Shown piece by piece: positions 8,380 through 15,577 of a stretch of 64,000 nucleotides of DNA (position 1 is the first letter of the stretch; each line of letters opens with the position of its first letter). A model generated the notes under the pieces. The model saw nothing but the letters and a program-made list of their open reading frames with translations. It was not told the DNA's origin and searched no databases. Source of the stretch: Acidobacteriota bacterium (GTDB lineage: Bacteria; Acidobacteriota; Terriglobia; Terriglobales; Acidobacteriaceae); contig JAJXWA010000012.1 in the NCBI GenBank assembly GCA_021781795.1, positions 1 through 64,000 of the forward strand. The letters run 5' to 3'. The position numbers were made by a program, and so were the translations under genes.

Positions 8380-9825
8380 CTATTCCCGGCTCTTCTTGCG
8401 AATCTCGACGTTCAACCGCTTGATCTTCTGGTTCAGTGTCGAAAGCGGAATCCGGAACTGCTCCGCGGCGTCAGTCTGGTTCCAGTTGCAGCGCTCCAGC
8501 TTCTCCACAATGATCCGCCGCTCGATGTCTTCCATAATGTCGAAGAGCGACGCATTCGGATTGTGCTCCAGCAGCGCGTCCTGAAAGCTGCGTCCCGTGA
8601 TGTGTCCCGGCAGCAGGTCCGATCCGATGATCGGCCCCGACGACAGCACCACGCCGCGCTCGATGGAGTTCTCCAGCTCGCGCACATTCCCCGGCCACTC
8701 ATAGTCGATCAGCGCCCGCATCGCGTCGGAGGACAGCTTCCGCTCGGGCAGGTTGTTCTCCTTCGAGTAGAAGTCCAGAAAATGCTGTGCCAGCAGCGGA
8801 ATATCTTCGCGACGCGCACGCAAGGGCGGCAGGTCGATCATGATCACGTTCAGCCGGTAGAACAGGTCTTCGCGAAACCGCCCATCCCGCACCGCCTGCC
8901 GCAGGTCCACATTCGTTGCCGCAAGAATACGGACATCCACCTGCATCTCCTGAATTCCGCCCAGTTGCATGAAGCGCCGGTCCTGCAGCACGCGCAGAAT
9001 CTTGGCCTGCGTGTCCATCCCCATCGTGGCAATTTCATCCAGGAACAGCGTGCCGCCGTTCGCGACTTCAAACAGACCCTTCTTCGAGGCAATCGCCGAG
9101 GTGAACGCGCCCTTCACATGCCCAAAGAGCGTGGACTCCAGCAGCTCCGACGGCATCGCGCCCGTGTTGATCGGCACAAACGGCTTGTCCTTGCGCGGCG
9201 AGTTCGCATGAATCGCCTTTGCGATGAGCTCCTTGCCCGTTCCGCTTTCGCCCTGGATCAGCACCGTCGACCGGCTCGGCGCCACTTGCGCCACCAGGTC
9301 GAACACCCGCAGCATCACGTCGCTCTTGCCCACGATGTTGGTGAAGTTGTACCGCTGTTTCAGCGTCCGCTTCAGTTGCAGGTTCTCTTCTTCGGCCCTG
9401 CGTCGCGCCACCGCCGAGCGGATGTCGGCCATCAGCTTCTCGTTGTCCCAGGGCTTCTGCACAAAGTTCTCAGCCCCGGCGCGGATCGCCTCCACCACGT
9501 TCTCCACCGTGCCATACGCGGTGATCATGATGACCGGCGTCTCCGGCTGCCGCTCCTTGATCTGCGGCAGCAGTTCCAGTCCGCTCTGCCCCGGCAGCGC
9601 CAGGTCCAGCAGCACCAGATCAAAATTCTCCAGCTCCAGAATGCGTAGTCCCTGCTCGCCGTCGCTGGCCATCTTCACCGTGTAGCCTTCCAGCGTCAGC
9701 AGCACTTCCAGCGATTCGCGGATCCCCGCCTCATCGTCGATCACCAGGATGCTTGCGCTTCCGGTAAATCCCAGTCCTCCCTGCGCAGCGGCTGCAGCAT
9801 TCAGAGGTTCATCAATTTCAGGCAT
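8380..9825 (-). CDS. NtrC-family sigma-54-dependent response regulator (GAFTSA variant)
   Basis: The 481-residue protein has a receiver domain (about 24-140, phosphoacceptor in VLLDLALPGQSG), an AAA+ domain (165-400) with Walker A GESGTGKE and Walker B GGTLFLDEIA, and a Fis-type HTH at the C-terminus (NWNQTDAAEQF). The loop that contacts sigma-54 reads GAFTSA instead of GAFTGA. Its start overlaps the stop of the histidine kinase gene by 8 bases, so the two are translationally coupled and almost certainly a cognate pair. It probably activates sigma-54 promoters, including a candidate in front of its own operon. The signal and target genes are unknown. Confidence 0.93.
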   Translation of the reverse strand: MPEIDEPLNAAAAAQGGLGFTGSASILVIDDEAGIRESLEVLLTLEGYTVKMASDGEQGLRILELENFDLVLLDLALPGQSGLELLPQIKERQPETPVIMITAYGTVENVVEAIRAGAENFVQKPWDNEKLMADIRSAVARRRAEEENLQLKRTLKQRYNFTNIVGKSDVMLRVFDLVAQVAPSRSTVLIQGESGTGKELIAKAIHANSPRKDKPFVPINTGAMPSELLESTLFGHVKGAFTSAIASKKGLFEVANGGTLFLDEIATMGMDTQAKILRVLQDRRFMQLGGIQEMQVDVRILAATNVDLRQAVRDGRFREDLFYRLNVIMIDLPPLRARREDIPLLAQHFLDFYSKENNLPERKLSSDAMRALIDYEWPGNVRELENSIERGVVLSSGPIIGSDLLPGHITGRSFQDALLEHNPNASLFDIMEDIERRIIVEKLERCNWNQTDAAEQFRIPLSTLNQKIKRLNVEIRKKSRE

Positions 9826-12673
9826 GGACAGACTTCCTCATCAGGGGAAATTCAAGGTGAAAGGTGGTTCCGGCGCCGACCGCGCTCTCAACTTCGATCT
9901 TGCCCGCATGCTCCTGAATGATTCCGTAAGAAACCGACAAGCCCAATCCCGTGCCGCGTCTCTCGCCCGGCTTCGGCATCGTCTTGGTTGTGAAAAATGG
10001 ATCGTAGATGCGCTTCAGATGTTCCGGCGAAATCCCCGACCCCGAATCCGACACCCGCGCCTCCACATGCCCATTCACAGTCGTCGCGATGCGCAGCGTC
10101 CCGCCTCCCGGCATCGCCTCCTTCGCGTTCAACATCAGGTTCAGGAACACCTGCTGCAGCTTGCCCGCGTTGCCGTGGATCGGCGGCAGCCCCTCGGCCA
10201 GCTCCGCCTCCACATGAATCTGTGCCGTCTTGAACTGATGCTCCAGCAGCGACAGCGTGTCGCGAATTACCTGGTTCAGATCCGTCTCGCGAAACTCCGT
10301 CGTCGATGTCCGCGAAAAATTCAGCAGCCCGTTTGCAATCTCGGATGCGCGAAAGCTCTGCTGCGTGATCTTTTCCAGCACCGGCCCCAGCCGCGCATCG
10401 CCCCGCAATTGCTTGCCCAGCATCTGCGCATAGCTTGAAATCACCGCCAGAGGCGTGTTGATTTCGTGCGCCACACCCGCCGCCAGCAGCCCAATCGAGC
10501 TCAGCTTGTCCGCCTGAGACAGTTGCGCCTCCAGGCTCACCCGCTCCGTAATATCGTCCACCAGGATGATCCGCCCTACCGCCACAAACTCGCGCGACAT
10601 CAGCGGCGCTATCGCAATATTCACCGTGCGCTGCTCGCCCGCCCGCGTCGTCAGTTGGAACTTGTAGAGGTTGTGCACGCCCGGCTCATTGCGCACCTGC
10701 TCCAGCGCCTCCATGAACTCAGCAGGAAACACCTGCGCCGCCGCCTGCCCAATCGCCTCAGCGCGGCTCAGCGCATACATCGCCTCCATCTGCGCATTCC
10801 AGCTCTCGATCCGGTCCTCCAGGTCCAGCGCCAGAATGCCCACGTTGATCGACTCGACGATGTTCTCGTTGAACTCCTTCAGTCGCTCAAACTCCGTGAT
10901 CTTCGTCTCCAGCCGCGCATACAGGCTTGCGTTCTGCAGCGCTATCCCGATGTAGCTTGCCAGCGACTCCAGCAGCTCCACATCCTCGCTCGAAAGAAAA
11001 TCACCGCCCAGCGTGCGTCCCAGCCCGATCACCGCAATCGTCCGCGTTGCCAGCCCGTCCTGCACGCGGCAGGGCAGATAGTAGTTCAAGTCCAGCGCCG
11101 CAGCCGTCTGCCGCTCCGCTTCGGTCAGGTGCAATGCCTGCTGCGCATTCTCGAGAAAGATGTGCGTATGGTCCTTCGTCCGGTCAAAGTCCAGAAAGCC
11201 CAGAGCCAGCCGCGACTCCGTCTGCCGGATCTCCGCCTGCAGCCCATGCGAAGCCGCCAGTCGCAGCCGCCCATCCTCGCTTCGCAGAAACACCGCCACC
11301 CGCGCCACCAGCAGCGTCCGCGGCAGTCGCTCCACAATTGAGTCCAGCAGAGCCTTCAGGTCCGTCTCCGAACTCAGTCCGCGCCCAAACTCGACCAGCG
11401 CTCGCCGGTAGTCATACCGCTTCCGGTCAAACGCCCGGTCCACCCAGTCCTGAATTCGCCGCTTCAGCGGGTCGAAGATCGCCGCCGTCAGCAGAATCGC
11501 CACCACCAGCGCGCCTTCGCGCATCGCCTCCGGCAGCCGCTGGTGCACCAGGTCCGCAATGATCGCGATAATCCCGAAGTAGCCGCCTAGAATCAGACCC
11601 GTCGCCAGCGTGTACGCCACGCCCCGCTTGAAGATCAGGTCCGTGTCCATCAGCCGGTAGCGCACAATCGCCCACGCGAATGTCAGCGGCAGAAACACCA
11701 GCGACAGCCCCGCCACCTTCGTCAGCAATCCCGGCATCCGCACGTCAAACAGGAACGGCGCAGCATACAGCAGCGTGAACGGAACCACCGCCAGCAGCGA
11801 TCCGCGCCACAGCCACTTCAGTTGCTGGCGCTCCAGCGGCGTATTCGCCCGCCGGTAACTGGTGTAGAACATCGCCGTCGCCAGCACATAAAACACGGCG
11901 TCGTACGCAGTCCCCGCCTGGTCCAGCCGGTGCTTCAGCAGCTCCGTCGCCTCCCAGCGGTTGATCGCCGTCAGCCACAGTCCCAGCATCGCCGCGCCCG
12001 GCGCATACACCAGCGGCAGCAGCAGCCTGCGCCGCACATTCTTCAGCCGCTCTTCTGGGAAGCTCAGCGCGAAATGCAGAAACAGCGCCGGCTGCAGGCT
12101 CTCCGCCGCCACATTCAGCCAGAAGACCGTCCAGTCCAGCGCGTCCAGCTTGCCCGTATACTTCAGCGCGTTCAGCGCAAACGACACCAGGCAGAACAGG
12201 TAGAAGTGCGTCGCCCGCGGCGCCGTCCACCGCCGGAACAGCACATACATCCCAATCGCCAGATAGATCAGCCCAATCAGTCGCAGCGCCTGCTGCACGC
12301 TCCGGTCCGGCGGCTCCGGAATCACCACCACCGGCGTATCCAGCGGGATATTGTCGCGCGTAATCGTGTAATTCGCCTTGCCGTAGACCTCGGTCCGGTA
12401 GAGCTCACGGTCCAGGTCCGCAAGATGGGTCGTCGCGTCGTCGTTCACCGCCGTCAGAAGGTCGTTCGGCTGGATGCCCGCCCGCTGACCTGGGCTCTCC
12501 GGCAGCACCTTCTCAGCCACCAGCCCGCCCTGGCCCTCCACCCACCACACACCGTCGTACGGCTGCTGAAAGCTGCTCTCCTGCCGGAAATTCATCACCG
12601 CAAGCGCCACCACGCCGACCGTCAGTATGGCCAGCAGCGTCGCCTGCACGCGATTCAACAGGTGGGGCTCCAT
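9818..12673 (-). CDS. Multi-domain membrane sensor histidine kinase
   Basis: The 951-residue kinase starts with a TM helix (about 10-28) and a PDZ-like periplasmic domain (40-115; GLVAEKVLPESPGQRAGIQ). About six to eight TM helices follow (125-400), an N-terminus resembling ComP-type kinases. Then come GAF (430-590), PAS (615-725), a HisKA domain with the phospho-histidine in AAGVAHEINTPLA, and an ATPase domain with N-box NLMLNAKEAM, DSGSGI and GTGLGLSVSYG. I prefer the ATG at 12673, because the in-frame ATG at 12721 falls inside a sigma-54-like promoter and has no good ribosome-binding site. It is the first gene of a two-gene operon with the regulator. Confidence 0.9.
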   Translation of the reverse strand: MEPHLLNRVQATLLAILTVGVVALAVMNFRQESSFQQPYDGVWWVEGQGGLVAEKVLPESPGQRAGIQPNDLLTAVNDDATTHLADLDRELYRTEVYGKANYTITRDNIPLDTPVVVIPEPPDRSVQQALRLIGLIYLAIGMYVLFRRWTAPRATHFYLFCLVSFALNALKYTGKLDALDWTVFWLNVAAESLQPALFLHFALSFPEERLKNVRRRLLLPLVYAPGAAMLGLWLTAINRWEATELLKHRLDQAGTAYDAVFYVLATAMFYTSYRRANTPLERQQLKWLWRGSLLAVVPFTLLYAAPFLFDVRMPGLLTKVAGLSLVFLPLTFAWAIVRYRLMDTDLIFKRGVAYTLATGLILGGYFGIIAIIADLVHQRLPEAMREGALVVAILLTAAIFDPLKRRIQDWVDRAFDRKRYDYRRALVEFGRGLSSETDLKALLDSIVERLPRTLLVARVAVFLRSEDGRLRLAASHGLQAEIRQTESRLALGFLDFDRTKDHTHIFLENAQQALHLTEAERQTAAALDLNYYLPCRVQDGLATRTIAVIGLGRTLGGDFLSSEDVELLESLASYIGIALQNASLYARLETKITEFERLKEFNENIVESINVGILALDLEDRIESWNAQMEAMYALSRAEAIGQAAAQVFPAEFMEALEQVRNEPGVHNLYKFQLTTRAGEQRTVNIAIAPLMSREFVAVGRIILVDDITERVSLEAQLSQADKLSSIGLLAAGVAHEINTPLAVISSYAQMLGKQLRGDARLGPVLEKITQQSFRASEIANGLLNFSRTSTTEFRETDLNQVIRDTLSLLEHQFKTAQIHVEAELAEGLPPIHGNAGKLQQVFLNLMLNAKEAMPGGGTLRIATTVNGHVEARVSDSGSGISPEHLKRIYDPFFTTKTMPKPGERRGTGLGLSVSYGIIQEHAGKIEVESAVGAGTTFHLEFPLMRKSVHA

Positions 12674-13010
12674 GGGAAAGTGACCTGCGCTCAAAGAATC
12701 AGTTTGCACGTCGCGTGCCATGCCTTGACATTGCCATCACTTTCGCTATGACAATCGCCAAATCACGCATTCCAAATACGTTAAGGTCTTTGCTTTTGCG
12801 GAGGCTGCGCCGCAATGCCCACTCTCTAAGACGCCGCCTGCAGAATTCTGTAAGCCGCCTACATAGTTTAGGACCAGCTATGAAAATCCGTATTCAACAT
12901 TAGCGGCACGCGCGCCCACGCGCAACTCCTTATTTTACGCCTCTTCTGCTTCCGCAGTTCCTTTTCACTCTGGAAATCGCAGCCCCGGCGCCGCAGCCGT
13001 CCGCCCGCCT
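12674..13010. other. 337-base spacer upstream of the histidine kinase operon
   Basis: No gene is supported here. The segment holds the araD 3' flank and the leader of the kinase operon, including the sigma-54-like element at 12705-12720. The middle is AT-richer than the surrounding genes. I see no convincing terminator for araD. Confidence 0.6.
12705..12720 (-). promoter_or_regulatory. Candidate sigma-54 (-24/-12) promoter
   Basis: On the minus strand the element reads TGGCACGCGACGTGCA. GG and GC are separated by exactly 10 bases, as required for RpoN promoters, and only the first T of the -12 TTGC is changed (to G). It lies about 32 bases before the chosen kinase start at 12673. The operon encodes a sigma-54 activator, so autoregulation is plausible. 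Confidence 0.45.
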
Positions 13011-13715
13011 TTACTTCTGTCCGTAGGTCGCCTTTGGCCCATGCTTCCGCTGGTAGTGGTGCTCGCCCACATACACCGGAATCCCGCTCACAGCCGGATT
13101 CAGCAGCATCGTCCGCCACGCCAGCCGCGCCACATACTCCAGCACGTCCGCATGTTCCACCGCCGCAGCCGCCGTCTGGCCCCATGCAAACGGAGCGTGC
13201 CCCGCCACCAGCACCCCCGGCACCGCCGCCGGATCCAGCCCCTCCGCGCGAAACCGCCGCACAATCACTGCCCCGGTATTCCGTACGTAGGCCTCGGCCA
13301 CTTCCTCGGCCGTCAGCGCCTCCGTCACCGGCACCGGCCCGTGAAAGTAGTCCGCATGGGTCGTCCCAAGGCAGGGAATCGCCCGCCCCGCCTGCGCCCA
13401 AGAGGTCGCAAACTCCGAGTGCGTGTGCACAATCCCGCCAATCTCCTTGAACTCGCGGTACAGCAGCGTGTGCGTGTCCAGATCGCTCGATGGCCTCAGC
13501 CGTCCCTCCACAATCTTGCCCTGCAGGTCCGTCACCACCAGGTCCTCCGGCGTCAGCTCGTCATAGCCCACCCCGCTCGGCTTAATCACCACCAGCGGCT
13601 CCCGCCCCGTCCGGTCAATCCCGCTCGCATTCCCAAAGGTGTGCGGCGCCAGCCCCCGCCGCGCAATCTCCCGGTTCGCGTGCAACACCTCTTCCCGCAG
13701 TGCCTCCAGCAACAT
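13011..13715 (-). CDS. araD: L-ribulose-5-phosphate 4-epimerase
   Basis: This class II aldolase-fold enzyme interconverts L-ribulose-5-phosphate and D-xylulose-5-phosphate in arabinose use. The 234-residue length is close to the E. coli enzyme (231). Hallmarks are TFGNASGIDR, VIKPSGVGYDELTPEDLVV, the zinc ligands in GGIVHTHSEFATSWAQAGR, the TTHADYFHGPVPVT segment and the C-terminal HHYQRKHGPKATYGQK. The ATG at 13715 was chosen because GGAGG lies 8 bases upstream and the N-terminus then aligns with known AraD. No araA or araB is nearby. A LacI/GalR-type half-palindrome lies 34 bases upstream, suggesting sugar-responsive repression. Confidence 0.93.
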   Translation of the reverse strand: MLLEALREEVLHANREIARRGLAPHTFGNASGIDRTGREPLVVIKPSGVGYDELTPEDLVVTDLQGKIVEGRLRPSSDLDTHTLLYREFKEIGGIVHTHSEFATSWAQAGRAIPCLGTTHADYFHGPVPVTEALTAEEVAEAYVRNTGAVIVRRFRAEGLDPAAVPGVLVAGHAPFAWGQTAAAAVEHADVLEYVARLAWRTMLLNPAVSGIPVYVGEHHYQRKHGPKATYGQK

Positions 13716-13748
13716 CGCCCCATCCTCCATCGTTCAACGCCTGTTTTC

Positions 13749-13762
13749 AGTAAGCGTTTTCT
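13749..13762. promoter_or_regulatory. Candidate LacI/GalR-family operator before araD
   Basis: AGTAAGCGTTTTCT on the + strand agrees with 12 of 14 positions of the catabolite-responsive-element consensus TGWAARCGYTWNCA when read on the opposite strand. It is centred on a CG step, as LacI-family operators are, and lies 34 bases upstream of the araD start. Confidence 0.4.
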
Positions 13763-14262
13763 AGACTCCCCAGTCTACCAGCATTCTCCTGCCATTCTCA
13801 CCAGCAACATCCCCTCGGGTGCCCCCTCACGCTTCTGAGACCGGCGAAACCACCAGCCCACCCCCGCCACCTGACAACCTGAAAGCTGACGGCTGAGCGC
13901 TGAATGCTGCTTTGGACTGCTTCGTCAAGCCCTGCCACCCAAAATAATCTCTATCTCCCTCATTCCAAACAATTCTCCCCGCCCCGTTTTGCATATTAAT
14001 TCCCGCAAAAGCTCACAATGGAAGTAGTCATGAAAAACCGCGCACTCCAACCCATCGCCCAGATCGCTTCGTTGGGGAAAGCTCTGTCATTCAACAGCCC
14101 GGTCCGTACCCCCACCGGAAAATACCCCCCTAAATTTATTTGCAGTTTTCAACATTTTCCTTGCGTGTTTTTGCTTCGTCGTTTTCGCCCCGGCTTCGCT
14201 TTTCACTCCAGCCTCCGGGTGCCGCACCTCGGGCGCTCCGTGCTTTTCGCGCAGCGGCCCCA

Positions 14263-14371
14263 GCGGTTCCACAGTTGCTGTATCCCAAAGTTGCAATGCC
14301 AAGTGGCTTTTCCTTAAGAAAAAGCCACCTTCACAAAACGCCAGAAACGGCTACACGTACTGTGGAACCGC
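14263..14371. repeat. Nested inverted repeats in the pheS leader region
   Basis: Outer arms GCGGTTCCACAGT (14263-14275) and ACTGTGGAACCGC (14359-14371) are perfect 13-base complements. Between them GTGGCTTTT (14303-14311) pairs with AAAAGCCAC (14320-14328) around a CTTAAG core. The structure ends 99 bases before pheS. It could be a leader attenuator, a terminator for an upstream transcript, or a short mobile repeat; the sequence alone does not decide. Confidence 0.6.
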
Positions 14372-14470
14372 TCGAATGGGTGAAGCCACCACGTCATCCC
14401 CGCACATCCTGCGCATTCGCAATCGCCGCCCAACCCGCAACCCACATGTGGTTTATCCTGCTAGTACCGC

Positions 14471-15577
14471 ATGACCACTGAAGCCATTCCCAACCTGTCG
14501 GCCTTTAGCGAGGCCGCTCTCAATCAGGCATTTGCCGCGCTCGAGCAGCAGGCGCGCGCCGCTGCCGCCGCGCTCGCCACGCCCGAGGCCGTTGAAGCCT
14601 TCCGCCTCGACTGGCTCGGCCGCAAGCAGGGCCGCCTCAACGAGGTCTCCTCGCGCTGGCTCAAGTCCGCGCCCCCCGAGGCCAAAAAAGCCCTCGGCCA
14701 GCGCTTCAACGCCCTCAAGACCGTCGTCGAATCCCTCCTCGACGCCGCCTCTGGTGCCGGACCGACGGACGCCGCTCTCGCCGCCGAGGCCATCGACATC
14801 ACCCTGCCCGGCTCCCACCGCCTCACCGGCGCCGAGCACCCCATCACGAAAACGCTCAACGAAATCGTCCGAGTCTTCGCGGCGCTCGGCTACTCCGTCG
14901 GCGTCGGCCCCGAGGTCGAAACCGACTACTACAACTTCGAGTGCATGAACTTCCCGCCCGGCCATCCCGCGCGCGACACGCAAGATACGCTGGTCGTTTC
15001 CAATCAGGAGCGCCGCCCGCAGCGCGATCGCCTCCTCCTGCGCACCCACACCTCGCCCGTGCAGATGCGCACCATGGAGCAGCAGCCGCCGCCCGTCCGC
15101 ATCGTCATTCCGGGCAAGGTGCACCGCAACGACGCGCAGGACGCCACGCACTCGCCCATCTTCCATCAAGTCGAAGGCCTCTGCGTTGACCGCAACATCA
15201 CATTCAGCGACCTCAAAGGCACGCTCGATCACGCCATGAAGGCGCTCTTCGGCTCGTCCGTCAAGACGCGCTTCTTCCCGTCGTTCTTCCCGTTCACTGA
15301 GCCCAGCGCAGACGTGCAGATCAGCTGCATCTTCTGCGGCGGCAAAGGCTGCCGCAAGTGCAAGCACTCCGGCTGGATTGAGCTGCTCGGCTGCGGCATG
15401 GTCGACCCCGCCGTCTTCGCTTTCGCGCAGGAGAAGCAACCCGCCTACGACCCGAAGAAAATCTCCGGCTTCGCCTTCGGCATGGGCGTCGAACGCATCG
15501 CCATGATGAAGTACGGCATCAGCGAAATCGGCCAGTTCTACGCGGGCGATATGCGCTTCCTGGGGCAATTCGCATGA
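14471..15577 (+). CDS. pheS: Phenylalanine-tRNA ligase alpha subunit
   Basis: PheS is the catalytic subunit of the alpha2-beta2 enzyme that charges tRNA-Phe. The 368-residue protein has an N-terminal coiled coil (about 1-90) and a class II synthetase core. Motif 2 lies around RTHTSPVQMRTM and KVHRNDAQDATHSPIFHQVEG; motif 3 is GFAFGMGVERIAMMKYG. A cysteine-rich insert, CIFCGGKGCRKCKHSGW (about 278-294), looks like a metal-binding knuckle and is found in many bacterial PheS. Its stop codon overlaps the start of pheT by 4 bases (ATGA), so the two subunits are coupled in translation. Confidence 0.97.
   Translation: MTTEAIPNLSAFSEAALNQAFAALEQQARAAAAALATPEAVEAFRLDWLGRKQGRLNEVSSRWLKSAPPEAKKALGQRFNALKTVVESLLDAASGAGPTDAALAAEAIDITLPGSHRLTGAEHPITKTLNEIVRVFAALGYSVGVGPEVETDYYNFECMNFPPGHPARDTQDTLVVSNQERRPQRDRLLLRTHTSPVQMRTMEQQPPPVRIVIPGKVHRNDAQDATHSPIFHQVEGLCVDRNITFSDLKGTLDHAMKALFGSSVKTRFFPSFFPFTEPSADVQISCIFCGGKGCRKCKHSGWIELLGCGMVDPAVFAFAQEKQPAYDPKKISGFAFGMGVERIAMMKYGISEIGQFYAGDMRFLGQFA

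Larger units (their letters stand above)
13731..14470. other. 740-base gene-free region between araD and pheS
   Basis: I see no credible protein gene. From left to right it holds a LacI-type operator candidate (13749-13762), a small inverted repeat TAGACT/AGTCTA (13762-13777), an AT-rich stretch near 13990 (CATATTAATT) that could contain a promoter, and the nested inverted repeat at 14263-14371 ahead of pheS. Its base composition is clearly lower in GC than the flanking genes. Confidence 0.6.

Noticed and set aside
14030-14317. Possible small gene or leader peptide starting MKNRALQPIAQIAS in the gap before pheS
   Set aside because: There is a GGAAG 5 bases before the ATG, but after about 25 residues the sequence looks like noncoding translation and it runs into the inverted repeat. 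I could not support it as a gene or see a phenylalanine-rich leader.
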